A DNA stretch of 44,877 nt from WQUF01 sp031549885 (GCA_031549885.1 JAVBPD010000061.1:1-44877), one strand, 5' to 3'; counted from the stretch's first letter, positions 25,506 to 34,467 are shown. Notes: generated from the letters alone by a model not told the origin. Program-made: numbers and translations.

Positions 25506-27050
25506 GTGGAAAATGTTCTTGAAATGAAAGGTATAGTTAAAAGCTTTCCTGGTCTTATTGCAAATGATCATGTAGACTTTTCCTTAAGAAAAGGCGAAGT
25601 CCATACTTTACTAGGAGAAAATGGAGCAGGTAAAAGCACACTTATGAGTGTATTAGCTGGATTATATCAAGCTGATGAGGGAACTATTAATTTATTTGGT
25701 AAAAAAGCCGAAATTACATCTCCTAATAAAGCTATTGAACTTGGAATTGGTATGGTATATCAGCATTTTATGTTAATACCTGCTATGACAGTTGTTGAAA
25801 ACATTATTTTAGGTTTAAAATCTTCAAAGGAACCGTGGCTTCAAAAAAATAACGCTATTAATGAAATAACTAAATTGTCAAATAAATATAATTTTGATAT
25901 AAAACCAAAAAAACTAGTAAGCGAACTTTCCATAGGTGAGCAGCAGCGCCTTGAGATTTTTAAAGCACTTTATAGAGGTGCAAAGATTTTGGTCTTAGAT
26001 GAGCCTACTGCTGTTTTGACTCCTGAAGAAAGTAAAAACATATTTAAATTAATTAAAAATTTAACAAAGGAAGGCATTTCTGTTATATTTATTAGCCATA
26101 AAATGAAGGAAGTCATGGAAATTAGTGACAGAGTGACTATTTTAAGGCGTGGAAAAAAAATATCCACAGTTGATATAAAAAATACCACTGCTGAAGAGCT
26201 TGCTGAAATGATGGTAGGAAAAAAAGTAGATTTATCACCATTTGAAAAGGTTGAAAAAATCAAAGAAGTAGTACTATCGTTAGATAAAATATCTTATTAC
26301 AATAAAGATAAAAGAAAAATCTTAGACAATATTTCTTTTTCTGTAGGTAAAGGAGAAATTTTTGGTATTGCAGGTGTTGATGGAAATGGACAATCAGAGC
26401 TTGCAAAAGTTATAACAGGAATTTTAGTCCCTCAAGAAGGAACTATTAATATATTAAACAAAAATTACACAGGTAAAAATGCTAAGGCATTTATCCAAAA
26501 TGGCGTAGCACATATTCCTGAAGATAGAAACTTAATGGGTTTAGTTGGAGATCTTTCATTAATTGACAATTTAGTGTTAAAAAATATTGATAGAACTCCT
26601 TATTCTATTTTTAGCGGATGGAAACTCATGCCAAAAAATATGGATAAGCATGCAATTGAAATGGTAGAACAATATGATATAAGATGCTCGGGACAGGAAT
26701 GTTTAGTTAAGGACTTATCAGGAGGAAATCAACAAAAGGTCATTATTGCAAGAGAACTTTTTGAAGATATAGATTTATTAGTTGCAGTACATCCAAGCCG
26801 TGGTGTAGATATAGGTGCAACAAATTTTGTACACCATCAAATTATTGATGCTCGTGATAAAGGCACTTCAATTGTTTTAATATCAAGCGATTTAGATGAA
26901 GTATTAAGGCTTTCCGATAGAATTGCTTGTATTTACGAAGGAAAAATAATGGGTGTATTAAAATCTTCAGAATTTGAACTAGAAAAAATTGGAATGATGA
27001 TTGCAGGATCCAAATTGAAAGAAGGTGAAGAAAGTGGCCAAAAAAACTAG
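25506..27050 (+). CDS. ABC importer double ATPase (nucleoside-type, NupO-like)
   Basis: This 514-residue protein has two ATP-binding halves. The first is complete: Walker A LLGENGAGKST, signature LSIGEQQRLEI, Walker B ILVLDEPTAVLTP. In the second, GVDGNGQSEL replaces Walker A and lacks the Lys, while the signature LSGGNQQKV is intact and VAVHPSRGVDIG replaces the usual Walker B; this asymmetry is normal for the simple-sugar and nucleoside importer class. The start is GTG with AGGAGG 7 bases upstream. It energises the two permeases encoded next. Confidence 0.94.
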   Translation: MENVLEMKGIVKSFPGLIANDHVDFSLRKGEVHTLLGENGAGKSTLMSVLAGLYQADEGTINLFGKKAEITSPNKAIELGIGMVYQHFMLIPAMTVVENIILGLKSSKEPWLQKNNAINEITKLSNKYNFDIKPKKLVSELSIGEQQRLEIFKALYRGAKILVLDEPTAVLTPEESKNIFKLIKNLTKEGISVIFISHKMKEVMEISDRVTILRRGKKISTVDIKNTTAEELAEMMVGKKVDLSPFEKVEKIKEVVLSLDKISYYNKDKRKILDNISFSVGKGEIFGIAGVDGNGQSELAKVITGILVPQEGTINILNKNYTGKNAKAFIQNGVAHIPEDRNLMGLVGDLSLIDNLVLKNIDRTPYSIFSGWKLMPKNMDKHAIEMVEQYDIRCSGQECLVKDLSGGNQQKVIIARELFEDIDLLVAVHPSRGVDIGATNFVHHQIIDARDKGTSIVLISSDLDEVLRLSDRIACIYEGKIMGVLKSSEFELEKIGMMIAGSKLKEGEESGQKN

Positions 27051-28119
27051 AGATATATCTAAACTAGCAATCCCAGTATTATCAATACTCATTGCATTTC
27101 TAATTGGCGCTATTCTTATTGTTATGCAGGGAAAAAACCCTCTTTTAGCATATTCAGAATTAATACGAGGTTCTCTTGGCAATAAAGGTAGCATTGGAGA
27201 AACAATTATAAAAACCATTCCTTTAATTTTTACAGGGCTTGCTGTTACCTTTGCTTACAGATGCAGCGTGTTTAACATTGGGGCTGAAGGCCAGTTTATG
27301 ATGGGTGCTTTAGGAGCTACTTGGTTTGCTCTCACCTTTAAAGGAGCTCCTCATTTAGTTGCTATAGGTGGTTCAATATTATCAGCATTTATTTTAGGAG
27401 CAATATGGGGTGGAATCCCTGGTATACTTAAAGCTAAAAGGGGTCTAAATGAAACAATTAATACCATACTAATGAATTATATTGCAATACAAGTAGTTAG
27501 CTATGCTGTTAAGGGACCTCTAAAGGAAACAAATGGTGAGTTCCCTCAAACTGATATGTTAGAAAAAGCATATTCCCTTACTAGAATTTGGCCTGGAACA
27601 AGAGTACACACTGGATTAATACTGGCTTTAATTATAGTAGGCATAGTTTATTATTATATATTTTGGACATCTAATGGATTTAGGATGAGAGTTGTTGGAC
27701 TCAATAACAATGCTGCAGAATACGCAGGAATACGAGTTCCTCTTAATTATGCTTTAGCTCTTGCTATTTCTGGAGGACTTGCAGGTCTTGGTGGAGCATG
27801 TGAAATTCTTGGAATTCAACATAGACTTATGGATGGATTCTCTTCAGGGTATGGTTTTGATGGAATTGCCATTGCATTAATTTCTGGGCTTCACCCTATA
27901 GGTGTTGTTTTTTCAGCATTTTTCTTTGGAATTTTAAGAACTGGAGCAAATACAATGCAAAGATCTGTTGGTATTGCTACATCTTTAGTAGATATCATTC
28001 AAGGTCTTGTAATATTCTTTGTATTAGCTGCTATTGCATGGCAAAATTTAAATAAAGGAAATATTAAACTTTTTAGTAAAAAACAAAATTCATTATCACA
28101 AAAAGGGGCGAAGAATTAA
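27034..28119 (+). CDS. ABC importer permease (nucleoside-type, NupP-like)
   Basis: A membrane permease of the BPD_transp_2/RbsC-like type, about 361 residues with around ten hydrophobic segments. Family stretches are FNIGAEGQFMMGALGA, RGLNETINTILMNYIA and GFRMRVVGLNNNAAEYAGI. The frame could open at GTG 27025, but AGAAGG is 8 bases before GTG 27034, which is preferred. The start overlaps the ATPase end. It forms a heterodimeric channel with the next gene product. Confidence 0.92.
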   Translation: MAKKTRDISKLAIPVLSILIAFLIGAILIVMQGKNPLLAYSELIRGSLGNKGSIGETIIKTIPLIFTGLAVTFAYRCSVFNIGAEGQFMMGALGATWFALTFKGAPHLVAIGGSILSAFILGAIWGGIPGILKAKRGLNETINTILMNYIAIQVVSYAVKGPLKETNGEFPQTDMLEKAYSLTRIWPGTRVHTGLILALIIVGIVYYYIFWTSNGFRMRVVGLNNNAAEYAGIRVPLNYALALAISGGLAGLGGACEILGIQHRLMDGFSSGYGFDGIAIALISGLHPIGVVFSAFFFGILRTGANTMQRSVGIATSLVDIIQGLVIFFVLAAIAWQNLNKGNIKLFSKKQNSLSQKGAKN

Positions 28120-29054
28120 TGGGATCTATTTTAACTCAAGGTTTTATATTAGGGCTTATTGTATCCACAATTAGACTTAGCGTACCACTTATTTATGCCT
28201 CTATTGGTGAAACAATTTCTCAAAGATCTGGCCTTGTTAATATTGGGCTTGAAGGCCTTATGCTAATTGGGGCATTTGGAGCATTTTTAGGAGTTTACTT
28301 TACTAATAGTCCTTGGATAGGCCTTTTATGTGGAGCGCTTGCAGCAGTGGCACTTAATTCACTTTATGCTTTTGCAACAATAACACTTGCTGGCAATCAA
28401 ATTGTAAATGGAATGGTTTTAAACATTCTTTCTCTCGGTATTGCTGGTTTAGTGTATAATTCGATATTTGATGTAACTGGAGATCCAATTGCAGTTAATG
28501 GATTTAAACCTATTGGCGGAAGTTTTCTAAAGTCTCACCCAATATTAAACGCTTTTTTTGGTCATACCATATTGGTATATCTTTTAATAGTGCTTGTAAT
28601 TTTAGTATATATATTCTTATTTCATACAAGTTTAGGCTTAAAACTTAGATCTGTTGGTGAAAATCCAAAGGCAGCAGATACTTTAGGGATTAATCCAATT
28701 AAAATTAGATATTTAGCGGCTCTTGTTGGTGCTGCTTTTGTTGGCATGGGAGGAGCTTATTTATCTATTGCATATATGGATAAATTTCTTTCTGGAATGG
28801 TAGCAGGTCGTGGATTTATAGCTTTAGCTGCTGTAATATTCGGAAAATGGAAACCTGGTGGAGTAGTTGCAGCATGTATATTCTTTGGCTTTGCAGATGC
28901 ACTTCAATTAAGGCTTCAAGCTTTAGGTTCACCAATACCATATCAATTTTTAATTGCACTTCCATATCTATTAACCATGGTTGCACTGGCAGGTCTTGTA
29001 GGAAAATCCGTTCCACCAGCAGCTAATGGAAAACCATATATTAGAAGTAAATAA
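28119..29054 (+). CDS. ABC importer permease (nucleoside-type, NupQ-like)
   Basis: A 311-residue second permease of the same family. LVNIGLEGLMLIGAFGAFLG and LGLKLRSVGENPKAADTLGI mark the fold, and GRGFIALAAVIFGKWKPGG lies near the C terminus. The ATG overlaps the preceding stop by one base (TAATG), so expression is coupled. It is the last gene of the four-gene importer, followed by a strong terminator. Confidence 0.93.
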   Translation: MGSILTQGFILGLIVSTIRLSVPLIYASIGETISQRSGLVNIGLEGLMLIGAFGAFLGVYFTNSPWIGLLCGALAAVALNSLYAFATITLAGNQIVNGMVLNILSLGIAGLVYNSIFDVTGDPIAVNGFKPIGGSFLKSHPILNAFFGHTILVYLLIVLVILVYIFLFHTSLGLKLRSVGENPKAADTLGINPIKIRYLAALVGAAFVGMGGAYLSIAYMDKFLSGMVAGRGFIALAAVIFGKWKPGGVVAACIFFGFADALQLRLQALGSPIPYQFLIALPYLLTMVALAGLVGKSVPPAANGKPYIRSK

Positions 29055-29059
29055 AAATT

Positions 29060-29095
29060 AAAGAGTATTATTTAATGATAGATAATACTCTTTTT
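29060..29095. terminator. Terminator between the importer operon and the tetR-like gene
   Basis: A 12-bp perfect stem, AAAGAGTATTAT with its complement, around a 10-base loop, followed by T5. The left flank is A-rich, so it may also serve the convergent minus-strand gene ending at 29101. Confidence 0.88.
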
Positions 29096-29100
29096 GCTCT

Positions 29101-29712
29101 TTACAAAGCTATAATGTTTTCCCAAATTTTTAAAACATATTCTTTCATTGGTTCAAATTTCTCATAAGCTTCTTCCATGCTATATGAGTTAATATATTCA
29201 TCTTGATGCATCATAAAAGCAAACGAACTCATCATATAACCTATATAAAAATAATTTAGCTCTTTTATTTTGTTGATTTCCATTAAACCCTTTGCTATAT
29301 CAGATATATATTGAATAGGCTCATTAATAAAAACTTCATTATAAAGCTTTGCAGCAGTTTTACTTTCATATTGCATTGATGTAACTATTTTTGCCATCCT
29401 TACTATACGGTTATATTCTTCATTAGTACCAAATGTATAAAAGATTTTTTGAAATACTTCATATAAAGGTTTTGTCTTAGCCATTTCTATAATCTCATCA
29501 ACTGGCGTTCTATATTTTTTATACTCTTCTTCAAAAATTAAAAATATTTCTTGTAATATCTCATCTTTTGAAGAAAAATGATTGTAAATACTGGATGATC
29601 TAATATTTGCTGCTGAAGCAATTTCTCTTATACCACATTTATAATATCCTTTTTGCGAAAATAAATCAATTGATGCATTGCAGATCTTAGTTTTTGTTGA
29701 TAAAGCTTCCAT
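29101..29712 (-). CDS. TetR/AcrR-family transcriptional regulator
   Basis: A 203-residue repressor type. The N-terminal helix-turn-helix is clear (about 22-48: GIREIASAANIRSSSIYNHF, then SSKDEIL). The C-terminal ligand domain is unassigned. It converges on the nucleoside importer, which does not show that it controls it. Direct and inverted repeats upstream (29737-29770) may be its own operator. The ATG has GGATG upstream, a fair ribosome binding site. Confidence 0.9.
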   Translation of the reverse strand: MEALSTKTKICNASIDLFSQKGYYKCGIREIASAANIRSSSIYNHFSSKDEILQEIFLIFEEEYKKYRTPVDEIIEMAKTKPLYEVFQKIFYTFGTNEEYNRIVRMAKIVTSMQYESKTAAKLYNEVFINEPIQYISDIAKGLMEINKIKELNYFYIGYMMSSFAFMMHQDEYINSYSMEEAYEKFEPMKEYVLKIWENIIAL

Positions 29713-29736
29713 TATAATATTTTCATCCTTTCATAT

Positions 29737-29770
29737 ATAAGCATTTATAAGCATTAAAATAAATACTTAT
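29737..29770. promoter_or_regulatory. Candidate operator upstream of the tetR-like gene
   Basis: ATAAGCATT occurs twice (29737-29745, 29747-29755), and AATACTTAT (29762-29770) is its inverted copy with one mismatch. The cluster lies 25-58 bases before the tetR-like start, where an autoregulatory site would sit. Confidence 0.35.
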
Positions 29771-30080
29771 TTAAACCAAACAATTCTTTGAAAGTAGTTA
29801 ACGATTTACGAGAATATTATTATTTAATTAATTCAAAAAAAATAACTATTATTTTATAAAATAATAGTTATTATAATAATTGTATGACATAATTGGTTTT
29901 TTATCAATATATAATATAAATAAATTTTTATAAATTTTAAGTTAAAATTAATTAAACATTCTACATGTAAACAGTAATATTATAGATTATTGATAAAAAA
30001 ATGTAATTATATAGATTTATTTTTTTGATTATTTGACAATTTATACATAAATATATTAATATATTATGATATAAATCTTA
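29771..30080. other. AT-rich gap with a perfect 32-bp palindrome
   Basis: No gene is seen. It holds a 32-base perfect palindrome (29841-29872), a distant inverted repeat (TTTTTTATCAATA near 29897 and its complement near 29987), and a plus-strand promoter-like pair TTGACA-18-TAATAT (30033-30062) pointing antisense into the small gene at 30081. Confidence 0.45.
29833..29872 (-). terminator. Perfect 32-bp palindrome with T-run (terminator-like)
   Basis: AATAACTATTATTTTA is followed immediately by its exact reverse complement. On the minus strand a run of eight T follows, so this can terminate transcription of the small gene ending at 30081, although about 200 bases downstream. Confidence 0.55.
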
Positions 30081-30368
30081 TTATATGTAAAAATTCACTT
30101 GCTTTAAATCGTTAATAATTTCTCCAATTGAATATGGAAATACAAAATTTTTCGCAAAACAATGTATTAATTTTAAAACAGTGTCTTCATTTTCACATAC
30201 AACAGTTGACTCTGAAGTTATATAATCTTCATACTTCTCTTTAACTGTAAGGCCATACTTTCTAATACCATTCAAATCATGCTCTGAGAATAAATAATAT
30301 TCTAGTATAAATTCTTTTGTGTTGTCCAATAGAACATATGATTGTGTAACTAATTGGTTGTCATTCAT
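30081..30368 (-). CDS. Small conserved clostridial protein (DUF6514-like)
   Basis: This 95-residue soluble protein has no signal peptide or membrane segment. The pattern EYYLFSEHDLNGIRKYGLTV followed by a C-terminal PYSIGEIINDL resembles small clostridial proteins grouped as DUF6514, but this is a weak recognition. AAAGGGA precedes the ATG. A minus-strand promoter at 30650-30678 would give it a long leader containing a hairpin. Function unknown. Confidence 0.7.
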   Translation of the reverse strand: MNDNQLVTQSYVLLDNTKEFILEYYLFSEHDLNGIRKYGLTVKEKYEDYITSESTVVCENEDTVLKLIHCFAKNFVFPYSIGEIINDLKQVNFYI

Positions 30369-30591
30369 AAATATTATCCCTTTCTAGTTATTCTCTATAT
30401 AGTATTAGATCTTCCTAAATAACATAATGCGAACATAACTTTGTAATAGAATGAGCAATTTTTAAAAATATCAGATAATAAGAAATATGCAAAATATTGT
30501 AATAAGCATTTATTAAATGTAAATAACATGTAAAGTTAAAGTTTTCTAAAAATCTAAATTATAAATGGTTTTAATAAAACATAAAAACACT

Positions 30592-30628
30592 AAAAAATAA
30601 CATTTTATTCATTAAATGATGTTTTTTA
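30592..30628 (-). terminator. Possible attenuator or short-RNA terminator
   Basis: On the minus strand an imperfect stem (AACAT.ATTT pairing with AAATGTT) is followed by a run of six T. It lies soon after the promoter at 30650-30678, so it may act as an attenuator for the small gene or end a short RNA. Confidence 0.35.
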
Positions 30629-30649
30629 GAAAGAAATCTAACTAATAAC

Positions 30650-30678
30650 ATGTTATACTACCTGCTGATAGTTGTCAA
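30650..30678 (-). promoter_or_regulatory. Minus-strand promoter ahead of the small conserved gene
   Basis: TTGACA (30673-30678), a 17-base spacer and TAACAT (30650-30655). The -35 box is a consensus match. Confidence 0.5.
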
Positions 30679-30737
30679 TATAGTGAAACATATATTTTAG
30701 CTATTTTTAACGATTACTAAAATTTATATTTATTTAT

Positions 30738-31454
30738 TTATTCATTTATGCTTTCTTGTAATTTTCTTAACATATTACATATAAACCTATTCATAGCTGG
30801 ATTTATGGTGGTTTCGTTTTCTTCTACTTTAAATTCTGGTATGCTGTTATTAAAATCGTATAAATATAACATATCTACTAATCTAAACACAGCTAATATA
30901 AAGTTTGTAAATGTTATATCTGAGGAAGTATTTCCATTTAAACGAACTATATCAAATAGATCACGCCTATTGTTGATCTCTTCCATAACCATGGGATGAA
31001 GTGTTTTATGATCTAAATTTCGTTTATACATTATTGACAATTTGTCGTCTGATCGCCCTCTTGACAATAGTCTTTCGATAATCACTTCTATATCACAAGA
31101 CACATCAATTACAAGTACTCTCCAGTCTTTTTCTTTAATAAACTTTATTGAATCTAATGCTTGCTGCCTATTTCTAGGAAACCCGTCTATTAGTGCTGGA
31201 TGATTATTTGTTGCAAAATCATGGAACAGTTCAAAAACTATGGAATCATTTACTAATATACCATCATCAGTTAATCTTTTTACTTCGCTATCTATTTTAG
31301 CCTTTTCACGGAAAATATCTCCCATACTATTCGATTTTAAATCTGGAAGCCAATACTTTTTTATATTTTTTACCAAAGTTCCTTTTCCAGCGCCAGATTC
31401 GCCTAATAAAAATATAAAATCCCATTTCCCTAGAATTTTATTTGATTTTAACAT
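30738..31454 (-). CDS. Adenylate kinase-like nucleotide kinase
   Basis: This 238-residue P-loop kinase has Walker A GESGAGKGT (residues 18-26). The adenylate-kinase elements SNSMGDIFREKAK, GILVNDSIVFELF and ALIDGFPRNRQQALD (the DGFPR box) are present, as is RGRSDDKLSIMYKRNLD, matching the RxDD lid-hinge motif. The usual zinc-finger LID of clostridial Adk is absent, and the C-terminal 60 residues are atypical, so this is a divergent paralogue rather than the housekeeping enzyme. The longer frame starts with TTG at 31475; AAAGGCGG is better spaced for the ATG at 31454. The nucleotide substrate is not certain. Confidence 0.78.
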   Translation of the reverse strand: MLKSNKILGKWDFIFLLGESGAGKGTLVKNIKKYWLPDLKSNSMGDIFREKAKIDSEVKRLTDDGILVNDSIVFELFHDFATNNHPALIDGFPRNRQQALDSIKFIKEKDWRVLVIDVSCDIEVIIERLLSRGRSDDKLSIMYKRNLDHKTLHPMVMEEINNRRDLFDIVRLNGNTSSDITFTNFILAVFRLVDMLYLYDFNNSIPEFKVEENETTINPAMNRFICNMLRKLQESINE

Positions 31455-31606
31455 GAAATTACCGCCTTTCAACAAAAAAATTATTAATAATTAAAACACA
31501 TATCATTTATAATTTTGAATCAGGCAAAATAGAAAGCTATAAAATAAAACTAATTTCTTATTAAATTGTATATTACTATTTAATAAATTACAATATTCAT
31601 ATTAAA

Positions 31607-31656
31607 ATAAAAAAATCCTATAGAATAGATAATTATATATTATCCATCCTATAGAA
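31607..31656 (-). terminator. Terminator of yabG
   Basis: A 16-pair stem (CTATAGGATGGATAAT pairing with ATTATCTATTCTATAG on the minus strand, two G-U pairs) is followed by GG and then a run of seven T. It lies shortly after the yabG stop. Confidence 0.85.
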
Positions 31657-31689
31657 CTGATTTATTCTAAAATTCATTTATAACTTTTC

Positions 31690-32598
31690 CTATAAATATA
31701 AAGATTTAGGGAATCCTTGCCTAAATTTACCTCGAGTTTGAAGTCCTCCAATCCCCTTTGTGCCTGTAATAGAATTTTCTAACGCTTCTTCAATAGATAA
31801 TACCTTTTCAATGCTTGTATATGCTATTTTCTCTGCTAGAAATACTGGATCAAAGCAATGAATAAGCACTCTATTAGGGCTTGATGAGAAATTTGCCCCT
31901 GCAGAAAGTATAGCTTCATAGTAGCTTTGGCATGCTCCTGCAAATATTATTAGATCATCATATCCTGATTCAAATTCACGGAGTTTTTTAACACTTTCAA
32001 CAAAGTACTTAGAATTCTTATAATTCTCTATATTTGTATAATCTTTAGCATCTTTAATAATTCCATCATGTCCGGTTAAAACAACAATATCAGGTCTGTA
32101 TTTTTTTACAAGATCAACTACAATAGTTGCATGGTCTTTTTCTGGGTAAGCAAAGCCATCGACTTCTATGCTTAAATTTTTATAAGCTTTTAAACAATTT
32201 TCCAGATATTCACTGTCACCATCTAAATGAAGCACTCTACCAGGCTTTCCAAAAAAAAGCTCTTTATTTTGAAATAAAATTTTGTCATCAACATTTTGAG
32301 TGGTTATCATCATAGGTGCTAGTCTACTTCCTTGTGACCTATAACCGTCTTTTCTCCCTCTATCATTTATTATTTTCTTCATAGAACTTTGAACTTTTTT
32401 TGTAAATATTTCGTCAGTTTTACCCTTAGTACCAATATCGATAGCTACTAAATCATCTTCTTTAGCATCAGCTAAAATGCGGATGCTTATACCTTTTAAC
32501 TTGTAAATTTTGCCTTTATTTGAATCAATAATGTCAACGATCTTAAATGCAATGTCCCTGTTATAAGACTCTCTTGTTACAATATCTCCTATTTTCAA
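31690..32598 (-). CDS. yabG: Sporulation-specific protease YabG
   Basis: The 302-residue protein begins MKIGDIVTRESYNRDIAFKI, a typical YabG start. It has the predicted catalytic pair, His177 in VVLTGHDG and Cys223 in FAGACQSYYEA, and the C-terminal box ENSITGTKGIGGLQTRGKF. YabG is a cysteine-type protease made in the mother cell that processes coat and cortex proteins. Its neighbour upstream is a CotS-family gene, consistent with a sporulation setting. It is transcribed leftward and ends in a strong hairpin. Confidence 0.95.
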   Translation of the reverse strand: MKIGDIVTRESYNRDIAFKIVDIIDSNKGKIYKLKGISIRILADAKEDDLVAIDIGTKGKTDEIFTKKVQSSMKKIINDRGRKDGYRSQGSRLAPMMITTQNVDDKILFQNKELFFGKPGRVLHLDGDSEYLENCLKAYKNLSIEVDGFAYPEKDHATIVVDLVKKYRPDIVVLTGHDGIIKDAKDYTNIENYKNSKYFVESVKKLREFESGYDDLIIFAGACQSYYEAILSAGANFSSSPNRVLIHCFDPVFLAEKIAYTSIEKVLSIEEALENSITGTKGIGGLQTRGKFRQGFPKSLYL

Positions 32599-32640
32599 TG
32601 ATAATACTCCTAGAATAACTACACCATTATCATATGCTAC

Positions 32641-33645
32641 CTAACCAATTTGGTTGTAAATTTCTTTAAACTTTTCTATAAATTCTATATATTTAGGTCC
32701 TTCTTCATTAAGAGCATTTAATTTATTGGCATAGGTTACCTGCGACCAATTAACTTCATTATAATAATATCTATTTGAAAGCCTCCAAAATCTTTGAGGA
32801 AATAAAAGAAAAGCAAATAAAACTTTATATTCTTCTTCTTTTAAATTGTTTACCTCATTGTAAGCATCAATAATTATATTTGCATATTCTATATCCCAAT
32901 CCATTCTTTTACAAATTTTTATTATAAATGAAGAAATATCGTATACCCTTACTTCCCTTTTACAGTAATCAAAATCTATTATATTATAATTATTATTATT
33001 ATCTATAATAATATTATGGTGAGTATAATCATGGTGACAGAATAATTTTTCTTCCTCAGTTCTCTTGCAAATATCATCATATCTTGATTCAGCTAATACC
33101 CTTATTGCTCTTTTTCCAAGCTCGGTAAAAAAAGAAACGCTTTTTGTATACCCAAAATCAAACTGTGTTTTAACACTTCTCTTTCTAGCCATATCCTTCA
33201 TCTTTTCAAATGAATTAATTCTCTTTTGCATAAGATATGTCCATCTTCCTAAATCAGTTTTTAATTTAGAGTTCTCTGGAGGTTCATATCCTTTAGATGC
33301 ATTGTGAAGATGCGCTAAATTCATAGATGCAATTCTAAGCTCTTCTTTACTTGTATAATCTAGTTCTCTACCTTCAATCCACTCTGAAAGAGTATAAATG
33401 TCTTCATTTACTAGAGCATAAGGTAGCCCTTCAGTATTTAAATCGTATTTATCAACATTCTTAAACCCATTGGCAATTAAGTATTCCTTAGCACCATATA
33501 CAAACATAAGCTTTTGAACACCATAATTTATTTTTTTCAAGCATTTATTGCCAACATTTGTTTTTAAAAAATATACACCTTTGTTTGGTTTCAAAGACTC
33601 AATCTTTATTCCAAATTGCCTCTCTATTTCAAACTCTCTCATCAT
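32641..33645 (-). CDS. CotS-family spore coat protein (kinase-like fold)
   Basis: This 334-residue protein of the CotS/CotI family has an aminoglycoside-phosphotransferase-like fold. The kinase-type motifs are CHHDYTHHNIII (Asp206, Asn211) and NIIDFDYCKREVRVYDISSF (Asp224). Members sit in the spore coat; some related proteins phosphorylate coat partners. AGGAGGTG lies 7 bases before the ATG. It is directly upstream of yabG on the same strand, about 40 bases apart, probably co-expressed in the mother cell. Confidence 0.88.
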   Translation of the reverse strand: MMREFEIERQFGIKIESLKPNKGVYFLKTNVGNKCLKKINYGVQKLMFVYGAKEYLIANGFKNVDKYDLNTEGLPYALVNEDIYTLSEWIEGRELDYTSKEELRIASMNLAHLHNASKGYEPPENSKLKTDLGRWTYLMQKRINSFEKMKDMARKRSVKTQFDFGYTKSVSFFTELGKRAIRVLAESRYDDICKRTEEEKLFCHHDYTHHNIIIDNNNNYNIIDFDYCKREVRVYDISSFIIKICKRMDWDIEYANIIIDAYNEVNNLKEEEYKVLFAFLLFPQRFWRLSNRYYYNEVNWSQVTYANKLNALNEEGPKYIEFIEKFKEIYNQIG

Positions 33646-33738
33646 TTTTATTCACCTCCTTATAATTTATATGAAAATACATTTTTTTTTATGAAGAGTC
33701 ATAGAATAAAAAACAAATTTGAGCATAAATTTATAAAG

Positions 33739-34467
33739 TTAATTTAAGATACCTTTTATATCTAACTTATTTGGATATGTTATTGTATTCATAAATCCAT
33801 ATTTAATAATTGAAATAGAAGAAAACATAGGAAAATTTTTATAATTACATATAAAAAATGAATCTAAAATTTTTATTTCGCTTATTTCAAATAGTGAAAT
33901 AGGAGAAAGAAAGCCTATTCTGAGAGCTTTTGATAAAGCCTCCTTTGCAGTCCATAACAAATATAAGCCTTCTTTATGCTCCATAGAATTATTTTTAATT
34001 ATATTTATTTCACTTTCTTTAGTATATCTTTCTATAGCCTTTAAATTATCACTGCGAATAAACTCACTATCTATTCCCATAGGGCATTTTTCATTAAAGC
34101 TAATTGCTGAAGCTATCTGTTTTGAATGGCTTATGCTAACTTGAACGCTTTTCATTAATTCATTTGTCACTATAGGATGATTAAATATGCCACTTGAAAT
34201 AGATATCTTTCTTAAATCATTTTCTTTTAAATAAGCTGATATTGCTATTTTAGCTGTATATCTTCCAATCAAATAACTTTTTATCCTTTTTTCAAATGTT
34301 AATTTTTTATAATATTCTAATTCATCATCATGAAGAAATTTATCTAATTCCTTATAACTATCATCAAAATTTGTAAAGTCACAAATAGAAATATATGCTA
34401 TATAATTTGAATTTGAATTAATAAGCTTAACAGGTATTAGTTTAGTTTTAGGCAACTTGTTTGTCAA
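33739..34467 (-). CDS. Sfp-type 4'-phosphopantetheinyl transferase
   Basis: A 242-residue enzyme that would load the phosphopantetheine arm of CoA onto carrier proteins. The two family motifs are intact: MGIDSE (Asp133, Glu135, metal binding) and LLWTAKEALSKAL (Glu176, Lys180). An early segment GRYTAKIAISAYL and SISHSKQIASAI also match Sfp/EntD-type proteins. The start is TTG with AGAAGG 11-12 bases upstream. No polyketide, peptide synthetase or carrier-protein gene is in the window, so its partner is elsewhere. Confidence 0.9.
   Translation of the reverse strand: MTNKLPKTKLIPVKLINSNSNYIAYISICDFTNFDDSYKELDKFLHDDELEYYKKLTFEKRIKSYLIGRYTAKIAISAYLKENDLRKISISSGIFNHPIVTNELMKSVQVSISHSKQIASAISFNEKCPMGIDSEFIRSDNLKAIERYTKESEINIIKNNSMEHKEGLYLLWTAKEALSKALRIGFLSPISLFEISEIKILDSFFICNYKNFPMFSSISIIKYGFMNTITYPNKLDIKGILN

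Larger units (their letters stand above)
30369..30737. other. Leader region upstream of the small conserved gene
   Basis: No gene is seen in these 369 bases. On the minus strand it holds TTGACA-17-TAACAT (30650-30678) and, about 20-55 bases into the predicted transcript, a hairpin with a T-run (30592-30628). Confidence 0.45.

Noticed and set aside
26390..26420. Damaged second Walker A motif in the importer ATPase (GVDGNGQSEL without Lys)
   Set aside because: This change is normal for the second half of sugar- and nucleoside-type double ATPases and is not a mutation.
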